A stretch of DNA of 8,987 nucleotides from CAINEC01 sp046303115. Lineage in GTDB: Bacteria; Bacteroidota; Bacteroidia; AKYH767-A; OLB10. Under the pieces are notes generated by a model. It made no database searches, was not told the DNA's origin, and saw only the letters and a list, made by a program, of their open reading frames with translations. Position 1 is the stretch's first letter. Each line of letters starts with the position of its first letter. The stretch is taken from NCBI GenBank assembly GCA_046303115.1, contig JBKCGZ010000204.1, forward strand, positions 1 through 8,987, in the 5' to 3' direction. Below, one piece after another: positions 1 through 6,943 of the stretch. A program made the position numbers and the translations under genes.

Positions 1-1844
1 GCAGGAAAACAACGTTGAGGCTCATAAATATTTTGAAACATACTATCGACTAAATTAAAATTGCCATTTAGATTTCCATCGATATTATTGTAGTGATATA
101 AATACCCACTTAAAGATCCAACCAACAACTCATAGCCATTACCGTTATCAAATAAATAAGGAACACTAAAACCCGCAAACGAATTTACCTTTCGAACGTT
201 AACGCCTCCAAAATTTGCAGTAATAAAAGCAAATACAAACGCACCATTATTATGGTAGTAATTAATATTACCATTCCGCTCTCCGATTAATAGATCAAGC
301 TGACCATCTCTATCTACATCCACCAATTGAGGAGTAGCATTACTGCCTATGTTTATACCTAGATAATTTGGCGTTGTGAGAACAAAATTAGCAGGAAAGC
401 CTACCGATGCATTATTTGTAAATAAATGAATATTACCACTTGCATCTCCTACTATCATATCCTCATCAGTATCACCATCCACATCGCCAAATGTTAATGC
501 TGTACCAATTATTCCTGTTAAGGATATTGAATCAAAATCAGCAGTAACAAATTGAAATCTGAAATCACTTCCTGATGATATGTTAACGTAATAAGCAATT
601 TTGCTTTTTAAAATACCTGCATCTGAACGGTATTCATTTGCTACTAATAAATCTTTTTTACCATCTGCATTAACATCAAAAAATGCTGGATGAGCGCCTG
701 TACCAACTTCTACCATTTGATTCACGAGCCATTCATCAGTAGTGTAATTAAATACATTAGTTTGATTGTTGGTTGTATTATTATACAACATGATATTTTT
801 ATAATCTTCTCCTGTATCAAAAAAATTAGAAACCACTAAATCTTTGTTTCCATCATTATCTCCATCAAAATAAAACGGTGCTGCAACATCCAGCATACTT
901 GCAGGAACATTATAACTCGGAAATGCAGAATCTTGCGAACACATGTAAGCCGAATCAGGATTCCCACAATTCTCGAGGTAAAGCACATTTGGTGATAACA
1001 CATCTCCATTCAAAAGATCTTTATCTCCATCACCATCCGAATCAAATGCACATAAGACAGATCCAGCATGTTTCTTTTGTAAAACAATTGCATCATTGAT
1101 TCTTGGATTTGCAGGCAATAACGGACAAGCTGGAATTGGCGCTAAGTCGGCAGTGTTATAGGTACCTTTCAACGCAAAATAACCCCAACATTGCGGAATA
1201 TTATACATTAAAAATCCATTAGGATTACCCAAAGAATCCATTGAGTAATTTTTATGATGCTCTACCCAACTTCCACTAATCGAAAATGCGAGTACATCCA
1301 TATCACCGTCATTGTCTACATCTGATAAAGCAGGCATATTTACACGTGAGCAATAAATATTGGTTGGAAAGGTTCCATAATGCGTATAGAGCTGAGGTAC
1401 AACCAAGGTAAACTGCAAACCTTGTCCACTATTAATATCATTACGGTAACAACGAATACTTGCATTATAATAAGTAAACAAATCCATGTCACCATCATTA
1501 TCGTAATCATATGATTTAATCCATCCATCTAGATCTGTTGGAAATTTTGATACATATTCAGGAGCATAAACATAAGATGACTTTTTATAAAGCCCTTTAT
1601 TTATCATCGGAACAATTCTGTTATTGGTAGAACTATATGCTACCAAATCCATCACTCCATCATTATTTAAATCCATTTCGGCAAACACTGCACTATTCAA
1701 TCCTCCACCCCATCCATTGTATAATGGCTGATTATTTATATCGTTCACATGTACTAGCGTATCACGAAAGAATGTTTGCGTTTGTGCTGCTCCTAAAAAA
1801 GGAATGCAACAAAAAAGATAAAACAACTTTTTCACTAAATTCAT
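1..1844 (-). CDS. Exported FG-GAP/VCBS-type repeat protein, 3' end cut off by the window (paralogue of the gene at 1841-4021)
   Basis: The frame is open from an ATG at 1844-1842 to the window edge (614 codons, no stop). The protein starts MNLVKKLFYLFCC and has a signal peptide, probably cut after GAA near residue 20. Eight DxDxDGxxD-type calcium loops follow at about residues 58, 113, 175, 268, 327, 390, 454 and 509 (for example DVDNDGDMDV), the hallmark of FG-GAP/VCBS repeats that fold as beta-propeller blades. A ninth position, near 566, reads DNGNGYEL and has lost the acidic pattern. It is collinear with its upstream neighbour throughout: in the last 69 visible residues 45 match by eye. 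By that comparison about 110 residues are missing, including the expected T9SS sorting domain. The ATG overlaps the neighbour's TGA stop (ATGA), so translational coupling is likely. It is probably a surface or secreted protein; the ligand is unknown. Confidence 0.88.
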   Translation of the reverse strand, partial: MNLVKKLFYLFCCIPFLGAAQTQTFFRDTLVHVNDINNQPLYNGWGGGLNSAVFAEMDLNNDGVMDLVAYSSTNNRIVPMINKGLYKKSSYVYAPEYVSKFPTDLDGWIKSYDYDNDGDMDLFTYYNASIRCYRNDINSGQGLQFTLVVPQLYTHYGTFPTNIYCSRVNMPALSDVDNDGDMDVLAFSISGSWVEHHKNYSMDSLGNPNGFLMYNIPQCWGYFALKGTYNTADLAPIPACPLLPANPRINDAIVLQKKHAGSVLCAFDSDGDGDKDLLNGDVLSPNVLYLENCGNPDSAYMCSQDSAFPSYNVPASMLDVAAPFYFDGDNDGNKDLVVSNFFDTGEDYKNIMLYNNTTNNQTNVFNYTTDEWLVNQMVEVGTGAHPAFFDVNADGKKDLLVANEYRSDAGILKSKIAYYVNISSGSDFRFQFVTADFDSISLTGIIGTALTFGDVDGDTDEDMIVGDASGNIHLFTNNASVGFPANFVLTTPNYLGINIGSNATPQLVDVDRDGQLDLLIGERNGNINYYHNNGAFVFAFITANFGGVNVRKVNSFAGFSVPYLFDNGNGYELLVGSLSGYLYHYNNIDGNLNGNFNLVDSMFQNIYEPQRCFP

Positions 1845-4021
1845 AACTTGATTATTTTTTTTGAAAATATCCTTCCATTCTGACTTACTGAAATAAGATA
1901 TGTCCCTGATGCAACTGTACACAGATCTAAATTGAAATATTTTTCGTTTATAATTGATTCGGAAATGACATTACCAACCACATCTGTCATTTTCAACTTA
2001 GCATTAATTACATCTGAATAGAATTTCAACACCAATACATTTTCATTTATTACTGGATTTGGCGAAACATCAAATAACAATTCAACATTTTGATTTTCTG
2101 AAATCGCATTATTCAATTGACCTAAATATCCTCTAATCCCTCCAGCCCCATTACCAAGCATTAAATCTTTTTTACCATCTAAATTATAATCGTACATAGA
2201 AAGCGTTACTCGTTTAGGTTCATAAATATTGTTGTACGCTGAATCAATAAGCGAAAACAATCCAGTTAAATTATTGTCAATATTTTGATAATGATAAATA
2301 GAACCCGACTCACTTCCAACCAAAAGCTCATATCCATTAACGTTATCAAACAATAGCGGACTACTATAACCTGTAATGGCATTTGGAGCCGAAACATTAA
2401 CACCTCCAAAATTTGAGGACTGCAATGTGAACAATAAATTACTACCGCTTGAGTTATTTTTATAGAAATTTAACACTCCACTGCGCTCACCAATTAATAA
2501 ATCCTTATTTCCATCACGGTCTACATCTACAATTTGCGGAGCAGCATTATTACCAATATCAATCGACTGAAAGTTCGGACTACTAAAAACAAAATTGGGA
2601 GTTACACCTCCGATATTCTTATAATAAATCAATGTCCCATCTGCATTACCAAGTAACAGATCTTCATCGCTATCTCCATCTAAATCACCAAAAGCAGGAT
2701 ATAATCCAAATTGCGCTAACGAACTTAAATTTAACCAATCGTTTGTCACAAATTGGAAACTTGCATTACCTGCAGTGCTCATGTTTTTATAAAATGATAA
2801 TGAAGAATATTGTAGAATTGGGTTTGAATTATATGCATAATCATTCCCAATAATCAAATCTTTTTTACCGTCTGCATCCACATCAAAAAATGTAACGTTA
2901 GACGATGTTCCAACATCAACCATTTGATCAATCATAAAATTGTTTTTTACGAATGAGAAATTATTCTGACAATTATCACCAATGTTTTTATAAAACAAAA
3001 CATTTTTTAAATCCTCTCCAACGGTTGCAAAAGGAGTAACTATTAAATCTTTAACGCTATCACCGTCTGCATCAAAATAAAAAGCTGCAGGAAGATTTTG
3101 CAGATTTACACTAGTGTTATACGCAGGAAAAATAGAATCCTGCTGTACGATAACTGCAGAATCAGCATTACCTCCATTTTCCAGATACAATAAATTGGAC
3201 CCTAAAATATCACCATTGATGATATCAACATCTCCATCACAATCCTGATCAAGTACAGTCAGCACAGATCCGGAATGCAAATGATTATCACGATTAGCTA
3301 ATCTGTTAGTTGTGCAATTCTGATTTAGCAAAGCTGAGTTTGTTAAACCACTTAAGCGAAAATGTCCCCAACAATCAGGTTCTACTTTAAAAATCAACTG
3401 ATCACATACTCCTAAAGAATCGATAGAATAATTCTTATGATACTCAATGAAATTTCCGGAGTTCGTAAAAGTAAGGATATCCATATCCCCATCATTATCT
3501 ACATCTTCGAAGGCAGATAGATTCACTTGTGTGCTAAAAATTGGCGAAACGCCAACCGCATACTGACTATTAATTTGTGATGTAAGTAGCGAAAAGCTTA
3601 TTCCAGCACTTTGTGTAAAATCGTTTTGCCAAACACCAATAGAGTTATTAAAATACGTAAACAAATCTAAGTCGCCATCACAATCAAAATCATAACTACT
3701 CACCCAATCGTGAATTGGTGGAATCAGCAAGATATATCTTGGTGCATATTCGTATTTGATTGGCGTTGCAGCAGGATTATAAATAAAAGTGGAAATTCTA
3801 TTCCCAACACGATCAAGCACCAACAAATCATTATTTCCATCACCATCCAAATCAATTTGTGTGAACACCGGACTATTAAATCCACCTACTAAAGGAAATA
3901 ACAAAGAACCATTGCTATTTTGAAATACAGCAGTCGTATCAAGTGAAAAAAGACTGGATTGTGCTATAGCATGCATGCCGAAACAGAAAAAAAACAGGAT
4001 TACTTTAATCCTTAATAACAT
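1841..4021 (-). CDS. Secreted FG-GAP/VCBS-type repeat protein with T9SS type A sorting domain
   Basis: This is a 726-residue exported protein. It has an N-terminal signal peptide (MLLRIKVILFFFCFGMHAIA, cut near residue 20). Nine calcium-loop motifs of the type DLDGDGNNDL lie at about residues 57, 111, 173, 258, 317, 380, 446, 499 and 611, and a degenerate one (DNVNGYEL) at 559. Such loops mark FG-GAP/VCBS blades of integrin-like beta-propellers. The C-terminal 75 or so residues form a T9SS type A sorting domain: SPNPV at 653-657, a central beta-rich stretch, GTYLI at 706-710 and the terminal KKIIKL. Family knowledge says this domain directs export through the outer membrane by T9SS, usually with removal of the domain and surface anchoring or release. 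Cysteines at 217 and 236 lie in an insert between loops 3 and 4 and are matched in the paralogue. It is first in a two-gene unit with the gene at 1-1844. Its substrate or partner cannot be read from sequence. Confidence 0.93.
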   Translation of the reverse strand: MLLRIKVILFFFCFGMHAIAQSSLFSLDTTAVFQNSNGSLLFPLVGGFNSPVFTQIDLDGDGNNDLLVLDRVGNRISTFIYNPAATPIKYEYAPRYILLIPPIHDWVSSYDFDCDGDLDLFTYFNNSIGVWQNDFTQSAGISFSLLTSQINSQYAVGVSPIFSTQVNLSAFEDVDNDGDMDILTFTNSGNFIEYHKNYSIDSLGVCDQLIFKVEPDCWGHFRLSGLTNSALLNQNCTTNRLANRDNHLHSGSVLTVLDQDCDGDVDIINGDILGSNLLYLENGGNADSAVIVQQDSIFPAYNTSVNLQNLPAAFYFDADGDSVKDLIVTPFATVGEDLKNVLFYKNIGDNCQNNFSFVKNNFMIDQMVDVGTSSNVTFFDVDADGKKDLIIGNDYAYNSNPILQYSSLSFYKNMSTAGNASFQFVTNDWLNLSSLAQFGLYPAFGDLDGDSDEDLLLGNADGTLIYYKNIGGVTPNFVFSSPNFQSIDIGNNAAPQIVDVDRDGNKDLLIGERSGVLNFYKNNSSGSNLLFTLQSSNFGGVNVSAPNAITGYSSPLLFDNVNGYELLVGSESGSIYHYQNIDNNLTGLFSLIDSAYNNIYEPKRVTLSMYDYNLDGKKDLMLGNGAGGIRGYLGQLNNAISENQNVELLFDVSPNPVINENVLVLKFYSDVINAKLKMTDVVGNVISESIINEKYFNLDLCTVASGTYLISVSQNGRIFSKKIIKL

Positions 4022-4045
4022 AGATTATTTTGGTTTTGTGTGTTG

Positions 4046-4053
4046 TAAAGATA
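4046..4053 (-). promoter_or_regulatory. Candidate -7 box for the FG-GAP gene pair
   Basis: On the minus strand the sequence reads TATCTTTA, one base off the Bacteroidota -7 consensus TAnnTTTG, and lies 24 bases before the ATG at 4021. No TTG is visible at the usual -33 distance, so this is only a plausible candidate. Confidence 0.3.
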
Positions 4054-4095
4054 AATAAACATTCTATTATGAATCGAACATTTAACGATGATTCT

Positions 4096-4103
4096 TACCT
4101 TTG
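4096..4103 (+). promoter_or_regulatory. yajQ: Candidate -7 promoter box for yajQ
   Basis: TACCTTTG matches the Bacteroidota sigma-factor -7 consensus TAnnTTTG exactly. Transcription would begin around 4109-4112, only a few bases before the ATG at 4116, giving a nearly leaderless message. The box covers the alternative TTG start at 4101, which argues against that codon being used. No clear -33 TTG is seen. Confidence 0.5.
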
Positions 4104-4115
4104 AAAAAACATTTT

Positions 4116-4607
4116 ATGGCTTCATTTGATATCGTTAGCGAAGTAGATTTACAAAAACTTGACAATGCAATAAATGTCACAGTAAAAGAGTTTTCTAATC
4201 GCTTTGATTTTAATGGTTCTCATACCAGCTTAGAACTAGATAAAAAAACAATGGTCTTATTACTCGTTACCGAGAATGAGATGCGTGTAAAATCAGTAGT
4301 TGATATTTTGATTTCCCGCATGATGAAGCAAGGACTTGATAGTAATTGCCTTGACCTTGGAAAAGATGAATATGCGTCAGGAAATATGATCCGAAAGGAA
4401 ATAAAAGTGAAGCAAGGAATTGATAAGGAATCAGCCAAGAAGATTGTAAAAATCATAAAAGATGGTGGATTTAAAGTTCAAGCATCGATTATGGACGACC
4501 AGATTCGAGTTACTGGTAAAAAACTCGATGACCTTCAGGCTGTGATTGCAAAGGTTCGTACAAGTGGATTAGAGCTTTCTTTACAATTTAATAACTTTAG
4601 AAACTAA
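4116..4607 (+). CDS. yajQ: YajQ family (DUF520) nucleotide-binding protein
   Basis: The 163-residue cytoplasmic protein is the usual family length and matches E. coli YajQ along its whole length. The start MASFDIVSEVDLQ mirrors the family signature (MPSFDIVSEVDLQ). RFDF is at 29-32, KQGID at 99-103, RVTGKKLDDLQ at 131-141, and the end FNNFRN is also typical. The family folds as two ferredoxin-like alpha/beta domains. Members bind nucleotides or RNA, and a Xanthomonas member binds cyclic di-GMP and acts with a transcription factor; whether this one does so is unknown. An in-frame TTG at 4101 would add five residues (MKKHF), but the ATG at 4116 restores the conserved N-terminus and lies beyond the candidate promoter box. 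The gene stands alone, divergent from the FG-GAP pair and 220 bases before exbB. Confidence 0.95.
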   Translation: MASFDIVSEVDLQKLDNAINVTVKEFSNRFDFNGSHTSLELDKKTMVLLLVTENEMRVKSVVDILISRMMKQGLDSNCLDLGKDEYASGNMIRKEIKVKQGIDKESAKKIVKIIKDGGFKVQASIMDDQIRVTGKKLDDLQAVIAKVRTSGLELSLQFNNFRN

Positions 4608-4620
4608 GCTACTTTTTCAC

Positions 4621-4642
4621 AATAGAATCATGCTATTTTTTT
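4621..4642 (+). terminator. Weak terminator-like hairpin after yajQ
   Basis: AATAG and CTATT form a five-pair stem around a seven-base loop, followed directly by a run of T. It begins 14 bases after the yajQ stop. The stem is short and AT-rich, so termination here is uncertain. Confidence 0.3.
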
Positions 4643-4713
4643 CAAATTAAAAACATAAATTTCTCAATTTCAGTCGTTTTTAGTTTGATTGTTAAAATAT
4701 CATTGTTAAATAA

Positions 4714-4742
4714 TTGACATTCTCGTAACTATTAAACATTTG
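4714..4742 (+). promoter_or_regulatory. Candidate promoter for the exbB-exbD-exbD-tonB operon
   Basis: A TTGACA at 4714-4719 supplies a -33-like TTG, followed after 18 bases by AACATTTG at 4735-4742, one base off the Bacteroidota -7 consensus TAnnTTTG. The spacing fits reported Bacteroidota promoters. The leader would be about 80 bases long. The rest of the 4608-4827 gap is AT-rich, and I see no gene or recognised riboswitch in it. Confidence 0.35.
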
Positions 4743-4827
4743 TTTGGTTTTTTAGTTCGAGTGAAATTATTATTATTGTGGCTTACAATTTTAACCTATA
4801 TTAAAAACAAAAAACAAAGTCATTCTT

Positions 4828-5628
4828 ATGAGTCAGAAAAAATCAGGAGGATTACATGGTATCTTAGCTGCCATTGTTATTCCGGCAGCGTTGGTGATTG
4901 CTGTATTAATCTATTTGTTTGTTTTGGGCAACCCAGCAAACTTCCAGGATAACAATCCTGAATTAAATCCATTACCAGGAAACTTCTTAGGCATTATCTA
5001 TAAGGGCGGATTCATCGTACCTATTTTGATGTCAACTTTATTAATTACAATTGTTTTCGTAATTGAGCGTTTCATCACTATTGGAAAATCTCAAGGATCA
5101 GGACGTGTTGACGCTTTTATTCACTCTGTCCGTCAGTCATTATCAAAAGATGATATGAATGGAGCGATTGCTGCTTGCAACAAACAAAAAGGTTCGATTG
5201 CGGCAGTAGTATTAGCAGGCGTTAATTCATACCAGCAAATGTCGAAAGATTCCGCTCTTGATAAAGAACACAAAGTAGCTACAATTCAAAAAGAAATCGA
5301 AGAGGCTACAACCTTAGAACTACCAATGTTATCAAAAAACTTAATTATTATCTCAACAATTGCTTCTATCGCGACTTTATTAGGTCTATTAGGAACAGTA
5401 TTCGGTATGATTAGGGCATTCGCGGCTTTAGCGCAAGCAGGTTCTCCTGATGCTACAGCCTTAGCAACGGGTATCTCTGAGGCCTTAATTAACACAGCCT
5501 TCGGTATCGGAACATCCGCAATTGCTATCATTTTCTATAACTATTTCACAAACAAAATCGATTCTATCACTTACGGAATTGACGAAGCTGGATATAGTAT
5601 CGTTCAAACATTTACATCAAAACACTAA
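4828..5628 (+). CDS. exbB: ExbB/TolQ/MotA-family proton channel subunit
   Basis: The 266-residue inner-membrane protein is the pentameric channel part of the Ton motor, which couples proton flow to movement of TonB. Membrane segments are visible at about 11-33, 60-80, 171-198 and 216-240, one more than the three of E. coli ExbB, the extra one being N-terminal. The family signature is intact: GLLGTVFGM with Thr190 (matching E. coli Thr148) and GISEALINTAFG with Glu218 and Thr223 (matching Glu176 and Thr181). A cytoplasmic domain separates the second and third segments. The ATG at 4828 is chosen because it gives a basic N-terminus (MSQKKSGG) just before the first helix; no Shine-Dalgarno is evident, as is usual in this phylum. 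It is the first gene of the ton operon, 20 bases before exbD1. TolQ or a MotA-like gliding protein is less likely because tonB is in the same operon. Confidence 0.95.
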   Translation: MSQKKSGGLHGILAAIVIPAALVIAVLIYLFVLGNPANFQDNNPELNPLPGNFLGIIYKGGFIVPILMSTLLITIVFVIERFITIGKSQGSGRVDAFIHSVRQSLSKDDMNGAIAACNKQKGSIAAVVLAGVNSYQQMSKDSALDKEHKVATIQKEIEEATTLELPMLSKNLIIISTIASIATLLGLLGTVFGMIRAFAALAQAGSPDATALATGISEALINTAFGIGTSAIAIIFYNYFTNKIDSITYGIDEAGYSIVQTFTSKH

Positions 5629-5648
5629 ACATCTAACTCAAGATCCGT

Positions 5649-6293
5649 ATGCCAAAAGTAAAAATGCCCAAAAACAGTCCCGTGTTGGATATGACTCCCA
5701 TGGTTGACTTGGCATTCCTGCTGGTTACGTTCTTTATGTTAACTACACAGTTTCGTCCAGATGAACCTGTTGTAGTTGATTCACCGTCATCGATATCTGA
5801 AAAAATTCTTCCAGATAAAGTAATGTTGGTGACCATCGATTCTTCTGGTCGCGTTTTCTTCAACCTTGAGGGAAAAGAATTAAGGAAGAATATGCTTAGC
5901 CAAATGAGTGCTAAGTATGGTGTAAAGTTCGATGAGAATGAGACAAATCGTTTTGCCGTCATGGCCACTTTCGGTATGACAGTTCAGCAATTAAAGCAAT
6001 ACTTGCCATTAGATGAAATGGAAAGAAAGGACTTCATGAAGAAAAGTATGGGAATTCCGTATGATTCATTGAATAATCAATTAGGGGACTGGATTCGTTT
6101 TGGTCGTTTAGCTGATGCTCAAAATGCCAATGGAGCTCCTGTTGAAAAAGATAAAGCTTTACGATTTGCCATTAAAGGGGATGCAAATGCTAATTATACT
6201 GCAATAAAGCGGGTTATTGAGGTCTTTCAGGAAATGAAAGTAAACCGATTTAACCTAGTTACAACCTTAGAACAAAATCCTACTAATAATTAA
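5649..6293 (+). CDS. exbD: ExbD/TolR biopolymer transport protein, first copy
   Basis: The 214-residue inner-membrane protein has a short cytoplasmic start, one membrane helix (about 18-34) and a periplasmic domain. The helix opens with DMTPMVDLAFLL; Asp20 corresponds to the essential proton-carrying Asp25 of E. coli ExbD. The periplasmic part is much longer than in E. coli ExbD (about 141 residues in total). After the first beta-strands (KVMLVTID, 57-64) about 90 residues are inserted, rich in charged and amphipathic sequence (80-168). The typical C-terminal ExbD end then follows (FAIKGDANANYTAIKRVIEV, 173-192). It probably pairs inside the ExbB pentamer, either with itself or with the second ExbD encoded next. 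It lies 20 bases after exbB and 21 before exbD2, in one operon. Confidence 0.94.
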   Translation: MPKVKMPKNSPVLDMTPMVDLAFLLVTFFMLTTQFRPDEPVVVDSPSSISEKILPDKVMLVTIDSSGRVFFNLEGKELRKNMLSQMSAKYGVKFDENETNRFAVMATFGMTVQQLKQYLPLDEMERKDFMKKSMGIPYDSLNNQLGDWIRFGRLADAQNANGAPVEKDKALRFAIKGDANANYTAIKRVIEVFQEMKVNRFNLVTTLEQNPTNN

Positions 6294-6314
6294 CCTTTAA
6301 CCAGTCAAAGAGAA

Positions 6315-6941
6315 ATGGCACAAATACAATCCAACGATTCTGACTCGGGTAAAGGCGGGAAACATGGCAAAGTAAGGGCGAAGAAACAGTCTACCCATAT
6401 CGATATGACTCCGATGGTAGACTTAGCATTCCTTCTACTTACCTTCTTTATGTTAACGACCACTTTTGGTAAGCCCAAAACAATGGAAATTAACATGCCT
6501 GTTAAACCACCTCCAGGACAGGAAATTAAAAATGAAGTTAATAATGCAATTACCATATTGTTGAGCGGCGATAATAAAATTTATTGGTATTATGGGGAGT
6601 TAAAACCAGAAACTAAATTGACTTTAACCGACTTCTCTGCTAATGGAATTCGTAAATTATTCCTTGATTATAATAAGCAAGCAGTTGATGAAATCAAAAC
6701 GCTTAAGGAAAATGCATTAAAAACAAAAATGAATGAAGACACTTTGAAAAGTCGCATTGTCGATATCAAAGGTAAAAAGTATGCGTTAATGGTACTCGTT
6801 AAAACTGACGATAAAGCCAAGTACAAAAATGTAATTGATATAATAGATGAATTAAACATCTGTTTAATCGGTAAATATGCGTTAGTCGACTTAGACACAC
6901 GCGAATATGATTTAATAAATAACTTTCAACCAGGTCAATAA
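6315..6941 (+). CDS. exbD: ExbD/TolR biopolymer transport protein, second copy
   Basis: The 208-residue protein has a longer basic cytoplasmic tail (residues 1-29, many Lys, Gly and Ser), then one membrane helix (about 34-50) opening with DMTPMVDLAFLL. Asp36 is the expected proton-binding residue. Over 20 residues the helix differs from that of the first ExbD at only one position, while the periplasmic parts have diverged strongly. The periplasmic region begins with a proline-rich MPVKPPPG (61-68), carries an insert of about 60 residues (95-155), and closes with an ExbD-like strand-helix-strand (YALMVLVKTDD, 156-166, then YKNVIDIIDEL). The start at 6315 follows a purine-rich AAAGAGAA, one of the few ribosome-site-like stretches here. 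It ends two bases before tonB, so coupled translation is likely. A heterodimer with the first copy is inferred. Confidence 0.94.
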   Translation: MAQIQSNDSDSGKGGKHGKVRAKKQSTHIDMTPMVDLAFLLLTFFMLTTTFGKPKTMEINMPVKPPPGQEIKNEVNNAITILLSGDNKIYWYYGELKPETKLTLTDFSANGIRKLFLDYNKQAVDEIKTLKENALKTKMNEDTLKSRIVDIKGKKYALMVLVKTDDKAKYKNVIDIIDELNICLIGKYALVDLDTREYDLINNFQPGQ

Positions 6942-6943
6942 TT

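Noticed and set aside
878..1099. Plus-strand frame of 73 codons opposite the FG-GAP gene
   Set aside because: It is rich in His, Gln and Asn because it lies opposite the Asp/Asn/Gly repeat codons; it shows no family signature and the minus-strand frame is clearly coding.
1340..1846. Other open frames over 1340-1846 on both strands
   Set aside because: They overlap the well-supported minus-strand paralogue in other frames and encode low-complexity sequence without recognisable domains.
1..4021. Repeated CCATCACCATC-like DNA stretches, considered as a CRISPR or tandem DNA repeat
   Set aside because: They are the complement of codons for the Asp-Gly-Asp calcium loops, unevenly spaced and embedded in coding sequence.
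4071..4094. Inverted repeat GAATC-14 bases-GATTC upstream of yajQ
   Set aside because: It has only five base pairs, which is expected by chance in AT-rich DNA, and no flanking symmetry supports an operator.
4740..4952. Plus-strand frame of 70 codons overlapping the exbB start
   Set aside because: It overlaps the conserved exbB N-terminus in another frame, starts inside the candidate promoter, and has no family features.
5286..5531. Minus-strand frame opposite exbB
   Set aside because: It is an alanine- and isoleucine-rich shadow of the conserved ExbB helices, with no independent support.
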